Source of the DNA: Caldisericia bacterium
GTDB taxonomy: Bacteria; Caldisericota; Caldisericia; B22-G15
DNA length: 17,346 nt
Assembly (NCBI GenBank): GCA_021158845.1
Contig: JAGGSY010000075.1
Span: 1-17,346, forward strand
Direction of reading: 5' to 3'
The translations under genes and the position numbers were made by a program. Positions 8,843 through 15,567 of this stretch are shown here, one piece after another; position 1 is the first letter of the stretch; every line of letters starts with the position of its first letter. The notes beneath the pieces are model-generated. The model had not been told where the DNA came from and searched no databases. It saw only the letters and a list, made by a program, of their open reading frames with translations.

Positions 8843-9520
8843 ATGAAGGATTTACTAAACCTTATCTACATCTTTATAAGACCAAGAAGAGTCTTTGAAA
8901 GAGTTAAAGACAAACCTGATTACCTGTATCCGCTTATTACAATTATTACTGTTCAAGTTATATCCACATTAAGAAGTGTTAGTATGATGTCAGCAAAATT
9001 AAACATCCCGGTAAATAAGGGACTCCTAATATTTATATCAAGCTTTGCATCTATTATAGGTGTACTTTTTGAACTCCTCTTCCTTTGGATTGTTTTTGTA
9101 ATAGCAATTCTTATTTTAGGTAAAAGAGAAAAATATAAAAATCTTTTTTCTGTAATTCTCTACGGTTATCTTCCTAACTCTCTCATCCTTCTCATAAGAG
9201 CGATAGTAGGTCTTCCTGGTAGAGGAAGAGGTATCTCAGTAATTCTATCAGATAAAGCTTCACCATACCTTTTTGCTCTTCTAAGTAGGGTGGACATCTT
9301 TTACATATGGTCAATTATTCTAATTATCTTTGGCATATCAGTCCTTTATGGTCTTAAAAGGAGAGAGGTTCTAATATTGATCCTTATCTTTCTCATCTAC
9401 TTCTTCATCACTCCTCTACTCTTTAAATCTCAACACAATGAAGCTTCAACGATTAAAAACCAATCAGAACCTTCAAGGAGAGGAATGTTTCCTCCTTTCC
9501 TTAGGAGAAGAAAACCCTAA
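8843..9520 (+). CDS. Yip1-family multispanning membrane protein
   Basis: A 225-residue integral membrane protein resembling the bacterial Yip1-domain family. The N-terminus has the usual amphipathic start with IRPRRVFERVKDKPDYLYPL, a basic Pro-Arg motif before the first helix. About five hydrophobic segments follow (roughly 28-47, 60-93 as one or two, 101-124, 150-170 and 175-194), with a family-like YGYLPNSL near residue 107. The tail is basic (ends RRRKP) and should be cytoplasmic. AAAGGAGG precedes the ATG, and the gap to the permease stop is only 11 bases, so it belongs to the ABC operon. Yip1-like genes often accompany ABC-type permeases, but their biochemical role in bacteria is not established, and nothing here identifies it. 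Confidence 0.72.
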   Translation: MKDLLNLIYIFIRPRRVFERVKDKPDYLYPLITIITVQVISTLRSVSMMSAKLNIPVNKGLLIFISSFASIIGVLFELLFLWIVFVIAILILGKREKYKNLFSVILYGYLPNSLILLIRAIVGLPGRGRGISVILSDKASPYLFALLSRVDIFYIWSIILIIFGISVLYGLKRREVLILILIFLIYFFITPLLFKSQHNEASTIKNQSEPSRRGMFPPFLRRRKP

Positions 9521-9522
9521 GG
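9499..9522 (+). other. Short inverted repeat at the end of the Yip1-like gene
   Basis: CCTTAGG (9499-9505) pairs with CCTAAGG (9516-9522) around a 10-base A-rich loop and overlaps the gene's stop codon. No T-run follows directly; the next T-rich stretch is about 25 bases away. It could slow transcription or protect the mRNA end, but it is not a convincing intrinsic terminator. Confidence 0.25.
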
Positions 9523-9575
9523 TGTAACAAGTCTCGCTCAAAAAGTCTCTTTTATTTTAGAGAAAGGAGGTGCAT

Positions 9576-10367
9576 ATGAAGGAGTGGGCGCTTATTCTTG
9601 GTTCTTCCAGTGGTTTCGGTGCTGCTACAAGTATTGAGCTTGCAAAAAAGGGATTCAACATTTTTGGTGTGCATTTTGATAGAAAGGCAAACATACCGAA
9701 GGTAGAGGAAGTGATGAACAGAATAAAAGAGCAGGGGGTGGAATTAGAATTTTTTAATCTCAACGCAGCGGACCCAAACAACAGAAAGTATGTATTGGAT
9801 AGAATTGAGGAGAGATTCAAAAATGATAGTGAGGAGAACTCCATTTTTGTAGTGATGCATTCCCTCGCCTTTGGAACACTGAGAAAACTAATAGCTGAGA
9901 AAAAAGAGGAAGCTTTAACTCAAAAGCAACTTGAGATGACACTTGATGTTATGGCAAACCAGCTTGTTTATTGGGTTCAAGAGATATTTTACAGAGGTCT
10001 ATTTAAAAATGGAGGAAGGATCTTTGCCATGGTAAGCTCTGGAGATGAAAGGGTATTCCCATACTATGGGGCAGTTTCAGCAGCAAAGGCTGCCATAGAA
10101 TCCTACATAAGACAGCTTGCCTATGAACTCGCACCATTCGGTATAACTGCCAACGCAATAAAAGCTGGAGTTACAGACACTCCAGCATTAAGAAAGATTC
10201 CCGGCAATGAAGAACTTATAAAACTTGCAAAGATTAAAAATCCAAGTAAGAGACTTACAACTCCAGAAGATATTGGAAAAGCTATAGCTGCTTTAACAGA
10301 TAAAAATCTATACTGGATGACGGGGAATGTAATAAGGGTAGATGGAGGAGAAGATTTAGCAGCATAG
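9576..10367 (+). CDS. FabL-like short-chain dehydrogenase, probable enoyl-ACP reductase
   Basis: A 263-residue NAD(P)H-dependent SDR-fold enzyme. The cofactor loop is LGSSSGFGAAT (8-18). The catalytic pair is Tyr164-x6-Lys171 (YGAVSAAK), the spacing of enoyl-ACP reductases FabI/FabL, not the Tyr-x3-Lys of ordinary SDRs. The C-terminal third (GVTDTPALRKIPGNEEL, then RLTTPEDIG and VDGGEDL) resembles Bacillus FabL as I remember it. The likely role is NAD(P)H reduction of the trans-2 double bond of enoyl-ACP in type II fatty-acid synthesis. ATG 9576 was chosen because AAAGGAGGTG lies 5 bases before it; the in-frame GTG at 9570 falls inside that site. No fatty-acid genes adjoin it, it lies 55 bases past the Yip1-like gene, and a terminator closes it, so it is mono- or read-through-transcribed. 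A different enoyl or keto substrate is possible. Confidence 0.75.
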   Translation: MKEWALILGSSSGFGAATSIELAKKGFNIFGVHFDRKANIPKVEEVMNRIKEQGVELEFFNLNAADPNNRKYVLDRIEERFKNDSEENSIFVVMHSLAFGTLRKLIAEKKEEALTQKQLEMTLDVMANQLVYWVQEIFYRGLFKNGGRIFAMVSSGDERVFPYYGAVSAAKAAIESYIRQLAYELAPFGITANAIKAGVTDTPALRKIPGNEELIKLAKIKNPSKRLTTPEDIGKAIAALTDKNLYWMTGNVIRVDGGEDLAA

Positions 10368-10424
10368 TTGAGGTTTAAATCCATAATTTAAGTTTTTTAA
10401 AATTTAATATTCAAAGATTTCACT

Positions 10425-10456
10425 ATCAGCCTGTTTGACAGGCTGATTTCTTTTTT
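10425..10456 (+). terminator. Rho-independent terminator after the FabL-like gene
   Basis: A perfect 9-bp stem, ATCAGCCTG (10425-10433) with CAGGCTGAT (10439-10447), has a TTTGA loop that can close one extra T-A pair. It is followed by TTCTTTTTT (10448-10456). It lies 57 bases past the stop at 10367 and separates this gene from the ornithine operon. Confidence 0.9.
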
Positions 10457-10463
10457 ATATACT
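10435..10463 (+). promoter_or_regulatory. Near-consensus sigma-70 promoter of the ortAB-oraSE operon, inside the terminator
   Basis: TTGACA (10435-10440), a 17-base spacer and TATACT (10458-10463) give a strong housekeeping promoter. The -35 box spans the hairpin loop and the first bases of its right arm, and the spacer contains the T-run. Transcription should start near 10470, giving a leader of about 25 bases to ATG 10495, too short for a riboswitch. Confidence 0.85.
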
Positions 10464-10494
10464 GGTAGAGGTGAAAAAAGAAAAAGGAGGGGAT

Positions 10495-10803
10495 ATGGCA
10501 AGAAAAGGAGAATATGTTGAAATAAAACTGGTTTTACTTAAACCAGAGGAAAGGGCTGAACATTTACCAGAAGACACAAAAAACCTTCCCTTTGAAGCAA
10601 AGGTGAGAGGATACTTACTACATGATGCAAACATTGGAGATAGTGTTGAAATTGAAACACCCATTGGAAGAAAAGTAAAGGGAATTCTTATCTCAGTTTC
10701 ACCCCCTTACAGGCACAACTTTGGTAAACCAATAAGAGAATTGATTGATATCGGGAAGAAGATTAGAGAAAAATATCTGGAGGAGAAGAATGGGGAAAGT
10801 TGA
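10495..10803 (+). CDS. ortA: 2-amino-4-ketopentanoate thiolase, alpha subunit
   Basis: A 102-residue small subunit of the thiolase that splits 2-amino-4-oxopentanoate with CoA into alanine and acetyl-CoA, the last step of the oxidative ornithine route. Identification rests on its size, the short beta-rich OrtA-like sequence (KGEYVEIKLVLLKPEERA, then ETPIGRKVKG and PPYRHNFGKP) and its position directly before ortB, oraS and oraE. ATG 10495 follows AAGGAGGGGAT; the in-frame GTG at 10471 would sit at the predicted transcription start and has no ribosome site. The C-terminal Lys/Glu-rich helix (IREKYLEEKNG) overlaps the ortB start by 14 bases, so the subunits are probably translated in a coupled way. 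First gene after a strong promoter. By itself it has no recognisable catalytic motif, as expected for the accessory subunit. Confidence 0.88.
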   Translation: MARKGEYVEIKLVLLKPEERAEHLPEDTKNLPFEAKVRGYLLHDANIGDSVEIETPIGRKVKGILISVSPPYRHNFGKPIRELIDIGKKIREKYLEEKNGES

Positions 10804-12202
10804 AGAGTTTATGAGAAAAAGTCCAGAAATTATGAAGAAATGTCTTGGAGGACTTGACTACGAGAAATTCAGATTTGGAAAAATTGGGATTGACTATGAG
10901 GAATTGATGAGTTCCATTGGATACTCTATAGAAGATGCGGGAAAGATACTCAAGGAAACAAAGGTAGGTAATACACCATTGTATGAATTGAAAAATTTGA
11001 ACAGGATTATTAAAAAAATATCAAGAAAGGGTTTTGGAGCAAAGATTCTTTTGAAAGATGAAGCAGCAAACGCCTCAGGATCCTTTAAATCAAGAAGAGC
11101 TGCTCTATCGGTGTATGAGGCAAAGAAAAAGGGTTATGAAGGTGTTATTGCAGAGACAAGTGGAAACTATGGAGCTGCAGTTGCATCTCAGGCGGCACAG
11201 AGAAATTTGAAATGTATAATTGTTCAAGAGGTATTTGACTCAAAAGGAATTGGTCAACCTGAAATACTGGAGAAGGGAAGGAAGTGTGAAGCTTATGGAG
11301 CAGAAGTGTGGCAACTCACTGTTGGACCAGAACTATTCTATTGGGCTCTTGTCCTCCTTGACGAAACTGGTTATTTTAACGCATCACTCTACACTCCTTA
11401 TGGAATAAAAGGGATTGAAACATTGGGTTATGAGATAGGCATTGAGGTGAAGGAAAGATATGGAAAATGTCCAGACTATGTTCTTGTAACTCATGCAGGG
11501 GGTGGAAATGTAACAGGAACTGCAAGAGGTCTGATAGAGGCAGGGTGTAAAGATACAAAGGTTATCGGAGTTTCAGTGGACTTAAGAGGACTTCATATGG
11601 CAAGCGATCATGACTTCAATAGGAAATCTTTTACAACCGGTCATACAGGTTTTGGTGTACCCTTTGCAATAAATCCAGATAGAGTGGATGTACCAATAAA
11701 TGCAGCAAGACCGCTTAGATATATGGACAGATACCTCCTTGTCTCTCAAGGAGAGGTCTTTTACACAACAATTCTTTTAGCACAGATTGAGGGAATAGAG
11801 AGAGGACCTGCCGGAAATACATCTCTCTCAGCAGCAATACCTTTTGCAAGAGAACTTCCCGAGGACAAAATAATAGTGGTTCAGGAAACAGAATACACAG
11901 GCGCTGGAAAACATCCCTTTGCTCAACTAACCTTTGCTGAAAAGATGGGAATTGAGGTAAGTATTGGAAATCCAAGAGATAACATTCCTGGAAAGAAAAT
12001 TGTTATTCCAGAGGATGTGAAAGAACTTGGTTTTGAGGAATACCCAATGGAAGATATTAAAAGGTCCTATCTTAAGCATAGATTGAAAGGAATAGATGAA
12101 ATCTCATCCAAAGAGCTAGGGTTTTTAAAGGAAGAGGTGAAAGATAAGGAAGATTTTGTTGAAAAACTCCTCTCTGAGAAAGGAGTAAAGATAAATGCAT
12201 AG
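10790..12202 (+). CDS. ortB: 2-amino-4-ketopentanoate thiolase, PLP-dependent beta subunit
   Basis: A 470-residue PLP enzyme of the threonine-synthase/tryptophan-synthase-beta fold (type II). With OrtA it performs the CoA-dependent thiolytic cleavage that yields alanine and acetyl-CoA. The PLP lysine is Lys100 in SGSFKSRRAA (nt 11087-11089). ETSGNYGAAVA (122-132) is the cofactor-binding loop following it, and VTHAGGGNVTG matches the glycine-rich phosphate-binding region. ATG 10790 is preferred to the upstream in-frame start at 10745 because GGAGGAG lies just before it and the resulting length matches known OrtB proteins of about 470 residues. It overlaps ortA by 14 bases and oraS by 8. The neighbours define the pathway; without them it could be mistaken for a threonine synthase or diaminopropionate lyase-like enzyme. 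Confidence 0.92.
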   Translation: MGKVEEFMRKSPEIMKKCLGGLDYEKFRFGKIGIDYEELMSSIGYSIEDAGKILKETKVGNTPLYELKNLNRIIKKISRKGFGAKILLKDEAANASGSFKSRRAALSVYEAKKKGYEGVIAETSGNYGAAVASQAAQRNLKCIIVQEVFDSKGIGQPEILEKGRKCEAYGAEVWQLTVGPELFYWALVLLDETGYFNASLYTPYGIKGIETLGYEIGIEVKERYGKCPDYVLVTHAGGGNVTGTARGLIEAGCKDTKVIGVSVDLRGLHMASDHDFNRKSFTTGHTGFGVPFAINPDRVDVPINAARPLRYMDRYLLVSQGEVFYTTILLAQIEGIERGPAGNTSLSAAIPFARELPEDKIIVVQETEYTGAGKHPFAQLTFAEKMGIEVSIGNPRDNIPGKKIVIPEDVKELGFEEYPMEDIKRSYLKHRLKGIDEISSKELGFLKEEVKDKEDFVEKLLSEKGVKINA

Positions 12203-12581
12203 AAAAGATGATTACGAGAAAAGAAGAGAACATCTAAAGAACATGAACGAAGAGGAATTAATAAAGTATTTCTGGAAACTTACAGAAAAAATTGTTGATC
12301 CACTTGTTGAACTTGCAAGAACCCACACCTCTCCCTCCATTGAGAGAAGTGTCCTACTCCGTATGGGATTTTCAAGTATTGAAGCAAAAAAGATAGTTGA
12401 AAGAATGGTAAAGGAGAATCTTCTTGGACATGGTGCTGGAAGAATTGTTCTTCTCTATTCTGAATTAAGTAAAAAGGATTATCTAAAGGCAGGAAAAGAA
12501 TTATCAGAGGGGATTGGCTGGGATAAGATAACTAAATACTATCGGAGGAGATATGAAACTAAAGCCAGACAAAAAAATTGA
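12195..12581 (+). CDS. oraS: D-ornithine 4,5-aminomutase, small (S) subunit
   Basis: A 128-residue, largely helical subunit of the adenosylcobalamin- and PLP-dependent mutase that converts D-ornithine to 2,4-diaminopentanoate. Typical features are a charged N-terminal helix, ELARTHTSPSIERSVLLRMG (40-59), in which the THTSPSIERS segment is family-like, and GHGAGRIVL in the middle. The family is about 120 residues long, so this is full length. AAAGGAG stands about 9 bases before the ATG. It overlaps ortB by 8 bases and oraE by 29, an unusually long overlap that should keep S and E subunits in balance for their heterotetramer. The small subunit has no active-site cofactor ligand of its own; it stabilises the large one. 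Confidence 0.92.
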   Translation: MHRKDDYEKRREHLKNMNEEELIKYFWKLTEKIVDPLVELARTHTSPSIERSVLLRMGFSSIEAKKIVERMVKENLLGHGAGRIVLLYSELSKKDYLKAGKELSEGIGWDKITKYYRRRYETKARQKN

Positions 12582-14751
12582 TATAAGAGAAATATTAAAG
12601 GGTCTTGAAAATTACAAACCGAGAAGGTATGGATGGACATGGAGAGAGAAAATTCCAGAGCAAAAGATAGGGATGCACACATACTTTGAAACAAGTAAAC
12701 CACTAAAGAAAAGTATACCCCTTCCAGCTTCACGCCAGATGGATTATATAGATCCTCAACCTGACTGCATTGTAACAGTAGAAATTGCCTCTGGGAGGTT
12801 TGAGGATGATATAAGAAGGATGAGGATGGCTGCATGGCATGGTGCAGATCATATAATGGTGATAAGAACTCTTGGTCAGAGTCATTTTGATGGACTTATT
12901 GAAGGCACCCCCGAAGGTGTGGGAGGAATACCCATTACAAGAAAACAGATAAGAGCAACAAGGAAGGCACTTGATTTAATAGAAGATGAGGTTGGAAGAC
13001 CTATAAATTTTCACTCCTATGTTTCTGGCATTGCAGGTCCAGAGATTGCAGTTTTGTTTGCAGAGGAAGGGGTTAATGGTGCCCATCAAGACCCACAATA
13101 CAACATCCTCTACAGGAATATAAATCCAGTTAGATCCTTTGTTGATGCCGCAGTAGCAAAAAGAATAATGGCAAGCGCAAATATGCTACAGATTGATGGT
13201 GCCCACAACGCAAATGCAACTGCAAAGTATGGTTTTAAAGTCATGCCAGAACTATTTGTGCAGCATGCAATAAATTCTCTTTTCTCTCTGAAGGTAGGAA
13301 TGAAGAAAGAATTAATTGCACTCTCCACAGTTCCACCAGATGCTCCTCCATGGCCCTCATTAAGACTGGATATACCCTATGCTGTAGCCTTAAGGAAGGT
13401 ATTTAAGGGTTTCAGATTTAGAGCTCAAATGAACACAAAATACATTGAGTCTGATACAAGAGAGGCAACTGTAAATCACACATTAAATACACTTATATCA
13501 AGGTTAACATCTGTAGATGTACAATCCACCATAACACCAGATGAGGGAAGAAATGTTCCATGGCATTACAACTCAATTAATGCAATAAATACTGCAAAGC
13601 AAACTCTCATTGCTTCAGATGGAATAAAGAAAGTTTTAAAGATAAGAGAGAATGGATACATGAAGAAAAAGGTTAGGGAGCTCATTGAAAGAGCTGTACT
13701 CTTCCTTGAGGAAATTATTGAGATTGGTGGATACTTCAAAGCATTGGAAGAAGGTTTTTTTGTTGATTCAGGTATGTATCCAGAGAGAGTAGGAGATGGA
13801 ATAAAAAGGCCAATAGATGAGGGAGATGAGGCAGGAACTGTTGTTAAAAGGGAGGAAGATTATCTTGCTCCAGTCTGTCATCATTTTGGCTACAACAATT
13901 TACCAGAAGGGATTGAGAAACCATGTGATTTGATAAATGGTTGTACCCTCTGTAAAAGGGAGAAAATAGTTTACATTGATGAACTTGATCCAACAGATAA
14001 TGTAAACATAAGGCTTAAAGAACAGGAGAAGTACGAAAAAGAAGGACTTTTTAGACCAGAGGTCCAGTGGAAGAATGATGGAATCATTCTTTTATCAATG
14101 TTTATCCCCATTGACTCTGAAAAAGCACCTTATGCAGCAGAGGAGATTGCAAAAAGGCTTGGATTGAAAAATGTTGAAGTTGTCCATGAACAGGTCCTTC
14201 ATCCAGCAGAGGGAAGCTACATAGAGGTCAAAGGAGAGGTTCCATTCTTTATAAGGGAAAGTGAGATAAAGGTGAAAGAAAAAATAAAACCCCTTTCAGA
14301 TGAAGTTATAAGAGAAAAGGTTAAGGAACTTGGCGGAATAAAGTGTGTTGCTGCAACTCTTGGCGAGGATGAACACAATGTGGGTCTTAAGGAGATAATT
14401 GATATAAAGCATGGAGGAATTGAGAAATGGGGATTTAAAGTGATATATCTTGGAACAAGTGTTCCTCCTAAAAAGGTTATTGATGCTGCAATTGAAGTAG
14501 GAGCAAAGGTAGTCCTTGCCTCAACCACAGTAACTCATGGTAATGTGCACAGGATTAACCTCAAAAAATTAAACCAAATAGCAATAGAGAAAGGTGTGAG
14601 GGATAAACTATTGATAATTGGAGGAGGAACTCAACTATCAGATGAGATAAAGGAGGAGTGTGGAATTGATGCTGCCTTTGGAAGAGGAACAAAGGGAATT
14701 GATGTTGCTTCCTTTATAATAAGGAAACTTTTGGAAAGGAACAAATATTGA
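12553..14751 (+). CDS. oraE: D-ornithine 4,5-aminomutase, large (E) subunit, B12 and PLP binding
   Basis: A 732-residue catalytic subunit. An N-terminal TIM-barrel part (about 60-400, including EIASGRFEDDIRRMRMAAWH) is followed by a C-terminal Rossmann cobalamin domain (about 590-732). The base-off B12 motif is intact: Asp606-x-His608-x-x-Gly611, with His608 the expected cobalt ligand. Lys619 lies 11 residues after that His, the same spacing as His618/Lys629 of the Clostridium sticklandii enzyme, so it is the likely PLP Schiff-base lysine. GGGTQLSDEI (690-699) forms the dimethylbenzimidazole-side loop. The enzyme moves the 5-amino group of D-ornithine to C4 by a radical mechanism. GGAGGAG precedes the ATG, within the end of oraS. 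The TGA stop overlaps the -35 box of the next promoter, so the operon ends here, although I see no terminator. Length is as in the family and no key residue is missing. Confidence 0.96.
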   Translation: MKLKPDKKIDIREILKGLENYKPRRYGWTWREKIPEQKIGMHTYFETSKPLKKSIPLPASRQMDYIDPQPDCIVTVEIASGRFEDDIRRMRMAAWHGADHIMVIRTLGQSHFDGLIEGTPEGVGGIPITRKQIRATRKALDLIEDEVGRPINFHSYVSGIAGPEIAVLFAEEGVNGAHQDPQYNILYRNINPVRSFVDAAVAKRIMASANMLQIDGAHNANATAKYGFKVMPELFVQHAINSLFSLKVGMKKELIALSTVPPDAPPWPSLRLDIPYAVALRKVFKGFRFRAQMNTKYIESDTREATVNHTLNTLISRLTSVDVQSTITPDEGRNVPWHYNSINAINTAKQTLIASDGIKKVLKIRENGYMKKKVRELIERAVLFLEEIIEIGGYFKALEEGFFVDSGMYPERVGDGIKRPIDEGDEAGTVVKREEDYLAPVCHHFGYNNLPEGIEKPCDLINGCTLCKREKIVYIDELDPTDNVNIRLKEQEKYEKEGLFRPEVQWKNDGIILLSMFIPIDSEKAPYAAEEIAKRLGLKNVEVVHEQVLHPAEGSYIEVKGEVPFFIRESEIKVKEKIKPLSDEVIREKVKELGGIKCVAATLGEDEHNVGLKEIIDIKHGGIEKWGFKVIYLGTSVPPKKVIDAAIEVGAKVVLASTTVTHGNVHRINLKKLNQIAIEKGVRDKLLIIGGGTQLSDEIKEECGIDAAFGRGTKGIDVASFIIRKLLERNKY

Positions 14752-14775
14752 CAATTTTTTTCAATTTATTATACT
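14748..14775 (+). promoter_or_regulatory. Strong sigma-70 promoter of the DUF5320-NifX-MinD operon
   Basis: Consensus TTGACA (14748-14753) overlaps the oraE stop codon (TGA 14749-14751). A 16-base AT-rich spacer leads to TATACT (14770-14775). The start site should be near 14782, only two or three bases before the AAAGGAGGTGA ribosome site (14784-14794), so the leader is about 19 bases. Confidence 0.8.
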
Positions 14776-14800
14776 GATAGTAGAAAGGAGGTGAGAGACA

Positions 14801-15088
14801 ATGTGGAGATTTGGTGGAGGCTTCGGTAGAGGCTGGAGATTTGGAAGAGGATTTGGATGGGGAGCAACCCTTGGCTATTGCCCCTGGACAGGACTTCCCA
14901 GAGGCTGGAGATGGAGTTATCCTTACTACGGCTATGGATACTACCCATCCAGCTATTATAGGTATTCATATTCACCATACTATGAATCTTATTCACCTGA
15001 CATAGATAATATAAGAAATGAAATACAAAATTTAAAAGGAGAAATTAATACAATTAAAAAACTAATAGAAGAACTAAAAAGGAGATAA
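14801..15088 (+). CDS. Small Gly/Tyr-rich DUF5320-like protein with C-terminal coiled coil
   Basis: A 95-residue protein in three parts: a Gly/Arg/Trp/Phe-rich start (1-38), a Tyr/Pro/Ser-rich middle (39-65, many YY and YSP steps) and a heptad-like coiled coil (67-95, DIDNIRNEIQNLKGEI onward). It has no signal peptide and a single Cys (27). The composition and the position next to a NifX-like gene and MinD-type ATPases match DUF5320 proteins, whose function is unknown. AAAGGAGGTGA lies before the ATG, giving one of the strongest start signals here, so it may be made in quantity. The stop is 2 bases before the next start. A +1-frame ORF from 14811 covers the same DNA but lacks a ribosome site. 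Its coiled coil closely resembles that of the next protein, which suggests they bind each other (inference). Confidence 0.78.
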   Translation: MWRFGGGFGRGWRFGRGFGWGATLGYCPWTGLPRGWRWSYPYYGYGYYPSSYYRYSYSPYYESYSPDIDNIRNEIQNLKGEINTIKKLIEELKRR

Positions 15089-15090
15089 CT

Positions 15091-15567
15091 ATGAGAATAG
15101 CAATAACATCAACAGGAAAGACTCTTGAGTCAGAGATTGATCCAAGATTTGGGAGATGTGCATACTTTATAATTGTTGAAACTGACACCATGGACTTTGA
15201 AGCTATCCCAAATCAGTTTGCCATGGCAGCACAGGGAGCAGGTATTCAAGCAGCTCAGTTTATTATCAGTAAGGGTGTAAGAAAAATCGTAAGTGGTGAC
15301 TTTGGTCCCAATAGTGCAGGAATTTTATCCAGTGCAGGAATTGAATTGATAAGAGTTCCCCCTGGTACAAAAGTAAAAGATGCTGTAGAGATGGCAAAAA
15401 GTGGTGCGCAACCATCCTATGAAGCTCCAAGAAGGATTGAACCCATGGGACCCCCACCAGTTCCCCCTGCACATGAAATTCATTCTCTTAAAAATGAACT
15501 GGATGATCTAAAAAAAGAGATTGAAGAGATAAAGAAACTCTTAAAAGAGATTAAAGAAAATAGATGA
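15091..15567 (+). CDS. NifX/NafY-type (dinitrogenase Fe-Mo cofactor biosynthesis) protein with coiled-coil tail
   Basis: A 158-residue protein. Residues 1-106 form the NifX/NifB-C domain (PF02579 type), an RNase H-like fold that carries Fe-S or FeMo-cofactor precursors in nitrogen-fixing cells. Family hallmarks are IDPRFGRCAYFIIVETD (16-32) and GDFGPNSAGIL (69-79). Cys23, the only Cys, sits in the FGRC position common to many homologues. A Pro-rich linker (about 107-127, MGPPPVPPAHE) leads to a coiled coil (128-158), an addition to the core domain. No nif structural genes are nearby, so nitrogenase work is not implied; free-standing members occur widely in anaerobes with unknown roles. AAAAGGAG overlaps the preceding stop, and its own TGA overlaps the next start in ATGA. 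Confidence 0.88.
   Translation: MRIAITSTGKTLESEIDPRFGRCAYFIIVETDTMDFEAIPNQFAMAAQGAGIQAAQFIISKGVRKIVSGDFGPNSAGILSSAGIELIRVPPGTKVKDAVEMAKSGAQPSYEAPRRIEPMGPPPVPPAHEIHSLKNELDDLKKEIEEIKKLLKEIKENR

Noticed and set aside
9529..9549. Direct repeat AAGTCTC ... AAGTCTC before the FabL-like gene
   Set aside because: Two 7-base copies 14 bases apart in AT-rich DNA; too short to distinguish from chance and not linked to a clear promoter.
9570..9575. GTG start for the FabL-like gene
   Set aside because: The codon is part of the AAAGGAGGTG ribosome site of ATG 9576.
10471..10494. GTG start for ortA at 10471
   Set aside because: It would lie at the predicted transcription start and encodes the ribosome site itself (Lys/Glu/Gly-rich); ATG 10495 fits the family length.
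10745..10789. Longer ortB beginning at 10745 inside ortA
   Set aside because: No ribosome site; ATG 10790 has GGAGGAG before it and matches the usual OrtB length.
14811..15005. 64-residue ORF in another frame within the DUF5320-like gene
   Set aside because: It has no ribosome site of its own and lies wholly inside a gene with a very strong start signal; a frame shadow of repetitive sequence.
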